From Microcebus murinus (Eukaryota; Chordata; Mammalia; Primates; Cheirogaleidae), in the NCBI RefSeq assembly GCF_040939455.1, contig NC_134112.1, forward strand, positions 25,322,501 through 25,386,500: DNA of 64,000 nt, written 5' to 3'. Below the pieces are notes generated by a model. It ran no database searches, was not told where the DNA came from, and saw only the letters and a program-made list of their open reading frames with translations. Below are positions 47,237 through 57,808 of this stretch, piece by piece; position 1 is the stretch's first letter; each line of letters begins with the position of its first letter. The translations under genes and the position numbers were made by a program.

Positions 47237-49330
47237 ATGTTAATTCAATGTTAGTATTGATTTGTAAGATGTGAGATACTGTTCTGTTCATCATGTTAAT
47301 TGTTACCTAGTTGTTTTGATTTTCCCTTGTGTTACTATTTTATAAGAGGTGTGAGTTTTAACTTTGGGGTGTTTTTACTCTTGTGGGTATTGATTATTCT
47401 GTTCCATAGTGTTGCATGTGTTAGTGTTTGCATGTCTGGGAAAGACTTCTTTTCTCCTGTGTTTATGAAACTTAGTTTTGCAGGCCACAAAATACTTGGC
47501 TATCAGTTATTCTGTTTAAGAAGCCTAAAAATGGGACCTCAGTCCCTTTTGGTTTGTAAGGTCTCTCATGAGAAGTCTGTTGTTAGTCTGACGGTTTTTT
47601 TTTTTTTTTTTTTTTTTTTTTGTAAATTACTTGATGTTTTCATCTCAATGCTTGTAGGATTTTCTTCTTCACTTTAACTTTGGCCAGACTGATGCCTTAG
47701 TGGTGTCCTTTTTACCATGAATCTTCCAGGTGTTTTATGGCCTTCTTGTATCTGGATACCTAAATCTTTAACGATACTAGGGAAGTTTTCCTCAATTATC
47801 CCCTCAAATAGGTTTTCTATATTTTTTCCTTATTCTTCTTCTCCCTTGGGAATACCTATGATTTTTATATTAGTTTACTTTACATAGTCCCATATTTTTG
47901 GGAAAAATGGTTCATTCTTCTTGATTTTTTTTCTACTTTTTGACTAACTGGGTTAATTCCAAAGCCTTGTCTTCAGGCTCTGAAATTCTTCTGCTTGGTC
48001 TAGTCTATTAAAACTTTCTACTGTATTTTGAAATTCCCTAAATAACTCTGTCATTTCTAGAAGTTCTGTTATATTTTTCTTATATTATCTATCTCTTTAA
48101 TGAATTTTTCATTTGTCCTGAATTATTTTTTTGGTTTCTTTGTGTTGGTTTTCGACTTTCTCATCAATCCCATTGATCTTACTTGTCATCCATATTCCAA
48201 ATTCCATATCTGACATTTCAACAATTTATTTTTGGTTGGAGTCCCTTGCTGGAGAGGTATTGTGATCCTCTGGGTGTGTCAGGACAGCCTGTTTTTTCAG
48301 GTTGCCAAAGTTCTTATGCTGGTTCCTTCTCATCTGGAACTTCTTCTCTCAGCTTAAAATGGACAGCTTTGCAGTATACCTTTTCTCCTCTGCTCAGTGA
48401 AGAGAGGGAGAGGACCATGGATGGCATATCTGAGTCCTACTCTGGAAGTTTGACCAGGTAGGAGAGGGGCAGGTGTACTGTGAGCCTTTAACACTGCTGC
48501 TCTTCTGTGTCTCACTGTTCCCCTGTGGTTGTCATGGGACCACCATGGCAGGGCTGCTGTGCAGTGAGCCCATGGTAGCATTGGCATTTGCCCTGCCTAG
48601 GTCTGTCTGTGAGGCTTTCCAGGCTGCAGTGGTAATGGCTGTCCTCCCCTGATGGTGGGCAGTGGGTGTTTAGGGCTGTGGGTGTGTGTTCCTCTTGGGT
48701 CCCACAGGAAGTGTGGCTGGGTGGAACCACCCAGGCTATGGCATCAGGTGCCAGGTCCGTGGGCTCCTGCTTTGCTCATGTCCCCTGGTGTTGATGGGGG
48801 TGTGCAAGATCACTTGGTTTCCCTTCCTTCCTCTCTGGTCCAGCAGTGGTGATAGGAAGGCAGCAGCTACAGATCTGGCCTTCAGGTAGATGCAGCACTC
48901 TGGGCTGGGACCTCAAAATGGTGCCAGCTATAGTGCTCAGGGTTCAGAAGCCAGCTCTGCCTTTTATCTGGAGCGATGCCACTATACAGCCTCAAGTCAG
49001 ATTGCTGTATCAGTCCAGAGGTCTGCTGCAGTGGAGGGACCCTCCCTCAGCTCTGGTTGCAGTGTCCACAGTGGAAGTGTGGAGCTCTGGGGTTCTCTCC
49101 TCTGTCTCTTCTCCACATGCAGGTGTCTTCCCCAGGTGCCTCTGATTCTGCTGAGCAGATCATCTCACTTCCCTCTCCCTTATTTTGGGTGCCTCCCATC
49201 ACCTCTCTGTTAATTCCCAATACTCTCTCTTAGACAATCAGTTTGAAGGTGAATATTCACCACTTTCAATCCTCTCCGTATGAGTGACATTGTGTAGGCT
49301 GCTCTTAGTCTGCCATCTTGGCTCTTCTCT

Positions 49331-50645
49331 ATCTACTTTATAATTGGGTTGTTTTCTTCTTATGAGTCCTTATATATTTTGGATATTAACCCCTTATCAG
49401 ATGTATGGTTTGCAAATCTTTTCTCCCATTCCATAGGTTGTGTTTTCACTCTGCTGTTTCCTTTGTTGTGCAGAAACTTTTTAAGGTAACCCCATTTGTC
49501 TATTTTTGCTTTTGTTGCCTTTGCTTTTGGTGTCATATCCAAAAAATCTTCCCCTGGTTCAGTGTCATGGACCTTTTTTCCTATGTTTTCTTCTACTAAT
49601 TCTACAGTTTCAGGTCTTACATTTAAGTCTTTAGTCCATTTTGAATTGATTTTTGTATATGATGTGAGATGAGGATCTAATTTCATTCTTCTGCATGTGG
49701 CTATCCAGTTTTCCCAGCATCATTTATTGAAGAGATTGTTTTTTCCCCATTGTATGTTCTTGGCATGTTTGTTGAAAATCACTTGACTTTAAATATATGG
49801 ATTTATTTCTGGACTTTCTGTTCTGTTCCATTGGTCTATGTATCTGTTTTCATGCCAGTAATAATGCTGTTTTGATTACTATAGCTTTATAGTAGATTTT
49901 CAAATCAGGTAGTATGATGCCTCCAGGTTTGTTATTTCTTCTCAGGATTACTGTGCTTATTTGTGGTCTTTTATGGTTCCATGTGAATTTTAGGATTTTT
50001 TTTCTATTTCTGTGAAAAATGTCATTGGAATTTTGATAGAGATTATATTGATTTTGTAGATTGCTTTGGACAGTATGGATGTTTTAGTAATATTAATTCT
50101 TCTAGTCCATAAACATAGGATATCTTTCCATTTATTTGTGTCTTCTTCAATTTCTTTCTTCAGTGTTTTATAATTTTCAGAGTACTTATTTTTCACCTAT
50201 GATTAAATATATTCCTGAATATTTTTTTGTACTTATTGTAAGTGGGATTTTTAAAATTTATTTTTTGGATAGTTCATTGTTAGTATATAAAACACAACTA
50301 ACTGGTTTTTATATGTTGATTTTGTATCCTGCAGCTTTACTAAATGCATGTATTAGTTCTAACAGTTTTTTGGTAGAGTCTTTAGGGCTTTCTATTATAT
50401 ATATCAGATCATGTTGTCTGGAAACAGGCAATTTAACACCTTTATTTCCTATTTGGATTCCTTTAAATTTTTTTCTCTTGCTTAATTGCTCTGGTTAGAG
50501 AGTGGGTATTCTTGTCATGTTTCTGATCTTAGAGGAGAAACTTTCAACTTTTCACTGTTGGGCATGTTAGCTATGAATGGGGTTGTTGTATATGGCCTTT
50601 ATTGTGTAGGTATACATTCCTTCTGTACCTAATTTGTTGAAGCTA
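49331..50645 (-). mobile_element. Older L1, 5' continuation, antisense
   Basis: This is the continuation of the element interrupted at 42275. The minus strand at 49360-49686 keeps a recognisable ORF2 stretch (TKINSKWTKDLNVRP, then KAKATKAKIDKWGY and SDKGLISKIYK). Text continues through 'tttactaaatgcatgtatta' toward the reverse transcriptase region and ends at about 50645, where the element is 5'-truncated. Confidence 0.88.
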
Positions 50646-51009
50646 CTTGGCTTCTTTCACGTTCATTTTCTGTTAGATTAACGTAAGTATAATAATGCCT
50701 ATCACATGGTGTTATTTGAGGTCCAAATGAGATAATCTATGCAAATTTTCTTTGTGAATCTGTTAATACAGTTAGGGATTCTTCTTTTTCTAATTTAATG
50801 GGTGGTAGATCTAAGGTCAAGATTGTTTGAAGAAGTTGAATTCATGTTTCTTTATTTCTAACCATGGGAAATATATTGTTTTTTTAGTTCTGGAAGGGAC
50901 TTAGAAAGCCATTTACTATGCTACTTCCCCATCTTACCAGTGAACACTTAAGACATAGAGTGGTTAATTGGCTTTTCAAAGTCCTGTATCTGATTAATGA
51001 CATCACCAC
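50646..51009 (+). other. SKAP2: SKAP2 intron 4, unannotated segment
   Basis: Possible remnants of a MIR 3' end at 50680-50740 ('gataatgcctatcacatggt'-like text); otherwise nothing recognisable. Confidence 0.4.
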
Positions 51010-51245
51010 CACTATTAACAACTACCATTTATTGGACTTCAATGTACCATGCACTGTGGTGGGTATTTCTCATGTATTATTTCTAATCCTGATAAAATCC
51101 AGATGTAAGAAGTATACCTATTTTACTGATAAAGAAACTGAGATTTAGGATAGTCACACAGCTAGGAAGTGGGAAAGCCAGGATTCAAACTGAAACCTGT
51201 CTGACCCTATGTCTGTATTCCCATTTCAGTGTAATCTGCCTCCCT
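51010..51245 (-). repeat. MIR SINE, nearly complete
   Basis: Antisense MIR: 'accatttattggacttcaat', 'gtgggtatttctcatgtatt', 'actgataaagaaactgagat', 'cacagctaggaagtgggaaa' and 'gccaggattcaaactgaaac' in order. Confidence 0.88.
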
Positions 51246-53400
51246 AACACCAGGTCCTAAACTTCAGCCTTCCAATTCCAATTAGTGAAACATTACCTCC
51301 TGTCACATCTATATTTTCTTTCCAGAATCTGTTAATTATTAGCAAGTGTAAAGTTTAAATAATTTAAGTAGGCCCTTATTATCTCCTTTAAAAAAAATGA
51401 ATCTTTTTGTTTTTTCAGTTATATAAGAAAAATTCTAAGTTGATAGTAATCCTGCATTGTTTTTTTCTTTTTTTTGATGAAATCCTTTTGAAAGGATAGG
51501 TATGAAAACACATAAGTTGGCATAGATATCAGCAAAATAAATTTTATTATAAAGCTATAATCACCTAGTTATTATTTTCCTTAAAGAAGAGAAGTAGTGG
51601 CAATCTATACAGTGGACTATTCTAAAATTAATAGTATTTGCTTTTGAAGTAGATGATTTTTATTTTTACCATGGAAGATTTTTTAATATAATTTTGCTGG
51701 AATTAATAGTGAAATCAGTTTGTATTTCAAAAGTGCAAAATGCCTGGGTAATGGTGACAACTTCATGATATTCAGTGCAGTGGTAGAAATTGGTAAATAT
51801 CAAATATAACAAAAATAAGTAAGACAATAAGAACTCAATTGTGGGTTATTTTATTTTTCCAAAGTGGCATTTTAATTTCTCCCTCAAAAATAGTAAAGTG
51901 GAACCTTGTGATAATGCACCCTTAGAGACCTATGCAATATGACTGCCTTATCATGAGGTCACTTTTATAAGGATGTTCTTTTGTTTCTTTGGTAACTAAT
52001 TCTCTTTTTCTGATGTCTAACATCCTTGTATTGAACAAATTTTCTTTTAAGCTAGTAGTGTTATAACAGGAGTGAATATTATATAATTGCTATGCAAAGT
52101 AATACTTTTGTAATAGGTATTTTATTTTATAGTATATAATTTTTTAAGTGACAAAATTTTGAGAAAAATTAAGAAAAATATAAGGAAACTCTACTAGAGT
52201 ATCTATTAATATTTTGAGGAAAATGCTTCCAGAATAGATAAAGATACTAATAAGAATTAATGATTATCCTGTTAGGGAAACACAAAGTAAGACAAGGTTT
52301 CTGCCTGTGGTCATTAAAAACTGCAGAACAAAACTAATGGCGATAGAATATAAACTATAGCATATATGGTGAGAATTTGATTCACCAGAACTCAGTTATC
52401 CAGCTTCTCTTCTCAACACAACTTTAGATGAAAAAGGCAGATATTCATGTAAGTACATTTTTAAAAAGCTCATTTTGGGGTTTAATCTGGAGTCTGTTAT
52501 ATTCAGCTCACTAGCTTTATCTTGATAATATAATATATTAGTATTCATAATCAAAACTCTGAGGCACTGTAAGATCTAAAAATGTAAAAATTCATGTGCT
52601 TATAGATTTTATGTGGAGGTACAATAGCATGAGCAAAAGCTTGGAGTCATTCATGAGTATTGTGGGACTGCAGTAAAGGGGTTGAGTAGAGCTTGAGATA
52701 TAAGGTGCTACCAATCTGGATTAGCTAGTTAATGTATGACTTCAAATTCTGGGCCCTGTTTAGATTATATGCAGACAGGAGAGTGGTAAAATACTCTGAT
52801 ATCTTTATACAAAGTGGACTGTTATGGGACAAACATAAAGGTGATCTGGCCTTCAATCAGGAAGCTCTTGAAATAAGAACCTTGGTGGAAAAGATCTGAT
52901 TTTTGCATTGTCATTTTGGAGAGAGTGCCACATCTTAGAAATCTTAGAGGAAGATAAACTGGACCAGGTAACTGACACAGGAAGAAGAGGGACCAGAGAA
53001 AATTTAGTTTGTAAGTTCAATGATAAGAAAATTAATTTTAGCATTTGCTTATTCAAGATTAATTTAGTGAGTACCTACTGTTCTCAGTGATTCTTATTAT
53101 AAGTGCTGGAGACACAACTTTGAAAGGATAAAGTTATTGAAAGTAATGGGATGTCAGGCAGAATTATTAGATCATGGGAAAGATATTTAAAATGTTAGCA
53201 AATACTAGTCTACTATTTTGTAGAATGCACCTTAATTGTGATTTGTCTGTTGTTTTTCTCATGGTTAGACTAGGGCTATGGGTTTTGGAGAGGAAGATGA
53301 CAGAAGTAAAGTGCTGTTTTCATTATTCATATCAAAGTACATACTGTCAATACAACTTATCACTGTTGATATTAAGCGTGATCACCTGTCTGAGGTATTG
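51246..53400 (+). other. SKAP2: SKAP2 intron 4, mostly unannotated; L2-like patch
   Basis: A+T-rich sequence. The part 52590-52860 ('atgagcaaaagcttggagtc', 'ggtaaaatactctgatatct') resembles the 3' half of an L2 LINE. Open frames at 52853-53090 on both strands match nothing, and the splice context for SKAP2 exon 5 is absent. Confidence 0.45.
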
Positions 53401-53860
53401 TTTGTCAAGTTTCTTCACGGTAAAGTTACTATTTTCTCCCCTATTTTAATTGTTTTAACGGTTTAACTTTAATATCATTTACATTTACAGAAAAGTTACA
53501 AGAATAGTGCATGGGATTCCCATATACCCTTTACTCAGATTCACCAAGTGTTTATCTCTCTTTTTCTCCATATATATATTTTTTTCTTTTTTTCTGGACT
53601 ATTTGAGAACAAGTTGGAGGCATTATGCCTCTTCTAAATACTTAAGTATGTATTTCCTAAGAACACGAACATTATATAACCATTGTGAATTTATCAACAT
53701 CTGGAATTTTACATTGATTATATGTGATGTTACCTATCCACAGTTCATAATCAAATTTTATTATTTATCCCAGTAATGTTCTTTAGAGTTATTTTTTTCT
53801 TCTGAGTCCAAGATCCAGTCCAGGATCACAGATTGCATTTAGTTATATCTCTTTGGTCTT

Positions 53861-54136
53861 TTATTTTTTTTTTGAGATAGAGTCTTGCTTTGTTTCCCCA
53901 GCTAAGGTGCAGTATCATCATCATAGGTCACTGCAATCTCAAATTCTTCCTGGGTTCAAGCAATCCTCCTGCCTCAGCCTTCTGAGTAGCTGGAACTACA
54001 GGCATGCACTACCATGCTTGGCTTATTTATTTATTTTTGGTAGAGACTGGGTCTTATTCTTACTCAGGCTGATCTCACACTCCTGACCTCAAATGATCCT
54101 CTCACCTCAGCCTCCCAGAGTGCTAGGATTACAGGT
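53861..54136 (-). mobile_element. Older Alu in the L1M4
   Basis: An antisense dimeric Alu without the strepsirrhine spacer, strongly diverged, with related flanks 'ctctttggtcttttatttt' and 'gatctttggtttttt' as a decayed target duplication. Confidence 0.9.
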
Positions 54137-54486
54137 GGGATCTTTGGTTTTTTTATACTGAGGTAGTTGCTTAGCTTTTTTTTTTTTTTTTTTGGTCTCT
54201 TTTGACCTTGGCAGAGTACAGGCCAATCATTTTATTGAATGTCTCTCCATTTGAGCTTTTCTGATGTTCTCTTATGATAAGATTAGGGTTGGTGCATTTT
54301 TTTGTAAGACTTCCATAAAAGTGATGTGTTCTTTTCAGTGTGTCATATCAGGAGGCACATGATGTTTCCTTGTTCTGATATTAGTGATGTTAGCTTGGAT
54401 CACTTGACTAAGTTGATGTCTTCCAGCTTTCTTTGCTTTGAAGGTACTATTTTTTACTCTATAATCAATGAGTAATTAAGGGGATA

Positions 54487-54690
54487 CTTTAAGACTGTGG
54501 TCCCCAATCCCTGGGCCACGGCCCTGTACCAGTCCTGGGCCTGTTAGGAAATAGGCCACATATCACTGCCTGAGCTCTGCAGCTCCCTGCCCATGATACC
54601 ATCCCCCTCCCCGCCCCCAGTCTGTGGAATAATTGTCCTCAACGAAACCGGTCCCTGGTACCTAAAAGTTTGGGGATCTCTGCTTTAAGA
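54487..54690. mobile_element. MER1-type hAT-Charlie element with perfect 8-bp target duplication
   Basis: The body at 54495-54682 begins CTGTGGTCCCCAATCCCTGG and ends AAAGTTTGGGGATCTCTG. The exact 8-mer CTTTAAGA lies on both sides (54487-54494 and 54683-54690). The interior 'cctgttaggaaataggccac' and 'cgaaaccggtccctgg' are MER1/Charlie hallmarks. Confidence 0.93.
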
Positions 54691-54830
54691 TCATGTAAAT
54701 AGCCCTTTCCTTACTGAATTTTCACACACTAGTTTCAGCGTCTTAATGCTTTTCTAATGGTTTGTTTATTTGTTTGGCATTCCACTGTAAGAAAAAAAGT
54801 TTCCCTTCTCCTCTACTTATTTATTTATAT

Positions 54831-55690
54831 CAGTATAGACTTACAGATTCTTTATTCAGTATGTTATAGTCTATTACTATTCTTTATTATCATTACTTTG
54901 ATGCTGAAAAATGTGTTTAAGAGCATTTATTTTGGTTTCTGTGGGGAAGGGAAGACAAGTAGACAAGGCAAGGCAGGGTACACAGAGAGAATTGGCTAGT
55001 TGGAATAATTTCAGCTGGCTCTGGGCTATAGGGGCTGTCCTAGTTGTCTGGGTCCTGGCCCTGGGGTGATCGGGGCATGTGGCTAATGGCCCAGAGTATA
55101 AGAGCTAGATAAAGGCTGGGGTGGGGGGGGGGCACCGCAGTGGACTTTGAATTGGTTGGCTTGCATGTATGAATGGAGAGTCCTTTGCTGTCTCTAGGAA
55201 TTGGCTAGCTCTGGGAAGAGCAGTCTCTCCAGGGTCAGCAAGTCCTCAGATGTCAAAACATCAGAAAATATTGAAAATAAAGAGGTATAATTCATACAAA
55301 AATGAGACATAATGAAATGGTTGCTGTTCTAAGGTGTTAAGTTATGGGGAAGTTAGTTGTGTACAATAGGTAATTGTAGCATCCATTTATCTTCAATTCT
55401 ATCCATCTACCCACCTGTCCACCTGTTTGCCTACCCACTTACATATTTACCTACCTGTCAGTAACCATTAATTCATTCTAGTAACCTTCACTCCAGTCCA
55501 GTACTGCTGGTTACATTCTGGTTTTCTTCCTTTCCATATTTGAATCTTCATTCTCCAGTGTGCAAAAGCTTGCTTCCATTATTCTCAATATATTTATTCA
55601 TGTGCTCACACCTATAATTCAAAGTAAGTAGTTTCACAATTGCTAACCTAACACTATGAAAAGCAAGTCTATAACTAGAGCTCAATATTT
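54831..55690 (+). other. Unannotated segment with a G-rich patch and degenerate TCCA/CCTA units
   Basis: The part 55010-55200 is unusually G-rich and ends in a run of ten G (55123-55132), preceded by a TATAAGAG word at 55097. The part 55395-55465 is a degenerate run of CTAC/CCAC-type units. No gene or classified repeat is seen; 55280-55310 may be an L1M fragment. Confidence 0.4.
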
Positions 55691-55950
55691 GTTTATAGTT
55701 TTTTAAAGGTAAATATTACAGTGAAATGTACAAATTCTAAGTGTGCCGTTTAGTGAGTTTTGAGAAATGTATAAACTCACATAACCTATACCCCTCAAAT
55801 TATGGAATATTTCCATTGCCCCACCAAATTTTTTCATGCTTTTCCCAATGTCCAACTCTTGCTCCACTCCATCTCTAGCTGAGCCTACATCTTTTCTGAT
55901 TTTTTCCCACCATAAGTTAGTTTTGCCTGACCTAGAATATTCTTAATACT
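55691..55950 (-). repeat. Old L1 3' UTR fragment (L1M/L1ME type), antisense
   Basis: 'gtgtgccgtttagtgagttt', 'gagaaatgtataaactcaca', 'ggaatatttccattgcccca' and 'cataagttagttttgcctga' follow the order of this well-known fossil L1 3' region. Confidence 0.75.
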
Positions 55951-56054
55951 TTTTATTTCCTCCATTGATATCACTGTATTCTAAGATATCATCATCCTTC
56001 ATCCAAACTACTGCAATAGCCTTCTAATGATCTCTCTGCTTCCAGTCTAATTAA

Positions 56055-56250
56055 TTGGTTCTCAAACTTTTTTGCGCATTGGTATCACCTGGGGATCTTT
56101 AAAAGCTATGAATGCCTGGCTCCTACCCCTAGATAGTCTGATTAATTCAGTATGGGTACGATCTTGGCATGAAAACTTTTAAAAGCTTCCTGAGTGATTA
56201 TAACATCAGCAGCCAAGTTATATAATAGCCAAGTTTGGGAATCACCAGTC
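56055..56250. mobile_element. MER5-type hAT-Charlie fragment
   Basis: Starts TTGGTTCTCAAAC and ends TTTGGGAATCACCAGT, with 'tggtatcacctggggatctt' and 'aatgcctggctcctacccct' inside, the diagnostic order of MER5. Confidence 0.82.
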
Positions 56251-57059
56251 TCAACCAGTTTTAGCACTGGAAGAGGACCTGATTCTAGGGGCTTTCAGTA
56301 TAGTGTGTGGTTTTCTCTCTTTTGTTGTGCTGCCCGTCTAATTCAATAAATATAAAGCATGGGCTTTGGATTGGTATTAATTAAACATATAAAAATATAA
56401 ATGATGCTGAGGATATTTGGTCTATTACCAACAATGTCATTTCTAGAATAGTATCTTTGTCTAGAATAGTATCTTAGATCTACCCTTTCTGTTATTTTCC
56501 TATAGACTTGGCCCAAGCTAGAATTAGTTATCTTGTATTTGAACTATTTCTGTAGTCTCTAACCAACTACCTTCCTCTTCTTCCCCATCTTCTAATTTGT
56601 CCTATATTTTATAACAGCAATTATATTCCTCAAATTTGCCATTTGAATCTCTATTCCATTTGAATCTTCCTACAGTAACCTGCCTGTTTTAAATATGAGA
56701 TTTTTCAAAGACTTCTATAACTACGATTATTTCATATAGGACTTTTAACTAAAGTTTATGTCTTTCTATGTAAGCTTACTCATAATTTTTCCAATTTTGC
56801 TTTTAAGCCACAAATATTTTTTACTTACCCCTTTTCTTTGAAATCTTCTTCCTTTACTCTCTGAAAGCTCTATTCAGAACATAGTTCTCTCATAACTCTC
56901 CTGTAGACCAAAATCCTGGGATTCTAAATATTATACTACCCTTCGTTCCTTTTAGTCATTGTATATATTGCTACAGACTACATGTTTGCCTGTTTGTAAT
57001 AAAAAGTAATAGTTTTTTTTAGATATCAAAAGCAAAAGATGTTCATTTTAATTTGATGA
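56251..57059 (+). other. SKAP2: SKAP2 intron 4, unannotated segment
   Basis: A+T- and pyrimidine-rich sequence with one 18-bp tandem duplication (TCTAGAATAGTATCTTTG at 56442-56459, repeated at 56460-56475). No gene or named repeat is recognised. Confidence 0.5.
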
Positions 57060-57270
57060 TTGGTATTTTTTGAGTACTTATTGTGTATTAGGCATAGGGC
57101 TGAGTGCTCTATGTGGATTATCTCATTTAATCCTGATAGCAATCTTATGGAGTAGGCATTGTTGTTATGCCCAGTCTATACATGAAGAAGTTAAGATATA
57201 GAGAATCTAGGTCCCATGGCTAGTAAATATTGAAAGCAAGATTCAGACACAAGCCATCTTATTCCAGAGC
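57060..57270 (-). repeat. MIR SINE, nearly complete
   Basis: Antisense MIR: 'gagtacttattgtgtattag', 'tgtggattatctcatttaat', 'agtaggcattgttgttatgc', 'gaagaagttaagatatagag' and 'gctagtaaatattgaaagca'. Confidence 0.88.
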
Positions 57271-57284
57271 TTGCCACACTCTCC

Positions 57285-57720
57285 CGTTTAAATGTGGTAA
57301 AATATACACAACATAACATTTACCACTTTAACCACTTTTAAGTATACAATTCAGCAACTTTAACTGCAATCATAATGTCACGATATCATCACCACTATCT
57401 ATTTCCATAACTTTTTCATCTTTGTGAAAAGAATCTCTGTACCCATTAAATAACTCCCCATTTGCCCTCCTTAAGCCCCTGGCACCCTCTATTCTACATC
57501 CTGTTGAGGAAGTTGCCTGTTTTCTAATTATCTCATATAAGCGGAATCACGCAGTATTTGTCCTTTTGTATCTGCTTGTTGTAGCATACCAGAATTTCAT
57601 TCTTTTTTAGGCTAATATTATTCTATCGTATGTGCTCATCAAAATTTATTTATCCATTCATCTGTTGATGACACTTGGGTTGTTTCCACTTTTTGGTTAT
57701 TGTGAATAATGCAGAGCCTG
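57285..57720 (-). mobile_element. Old L1 (L1M type) 3' fragment, antisense
   Basis: 'aatgtggtaaaatatacaca', 'acttttaagtatacaattca', 'gcccctggcaccctctattc', 'cataagcggaatcacgcagt' and 'tatccattcatctgttgatg' give the antisense ORF2 end and 3' UTR of an old L1. The minus strand at 57650-57720 still reads ITKKWKQPKCHQQMNG from the ORF2 C-terminus. Confidence 0.85.
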
Positions 57721-57739
57721 CACTTTTAACCACAATGCT

Positions 57740-57808
57740 AACCAGATGTGTTAGTGATTTATTGCTGTGTAGTATATTACCCCCAAACCTATGCATTATT
57801 TTATTATT
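57740..57808. repeat. Left part of an unnamed ancient repeat, split by Tigger1
   Basis: 'gatttattgctgtgtagtat' and 'attacccccaaacctatgca' begin a common mammalian repeat whose remainder lies beyond the Tigger1 at 60255-60735. Confidence 0.65.

Larger units (their letters stand above)
53405..54830 (-). mobile_element. L1M4-type LINE 3' region, antisense, carrying an Alu and an hAT insertion
   Basis: Antisense landmarks of the old L1M4/L1ME 3' region: 'acggtaaagttactattttc', 'caagaatagtgcatgggatt', 'tccagtccaggatcacagat', 'tcaggaggcacatgatgttt', 'gatcacttgactaagttgat' and 'ttggcattccactgtaag'. Text is continuous across the two younger insertions. No open frame survives. Confidence 0.8.
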
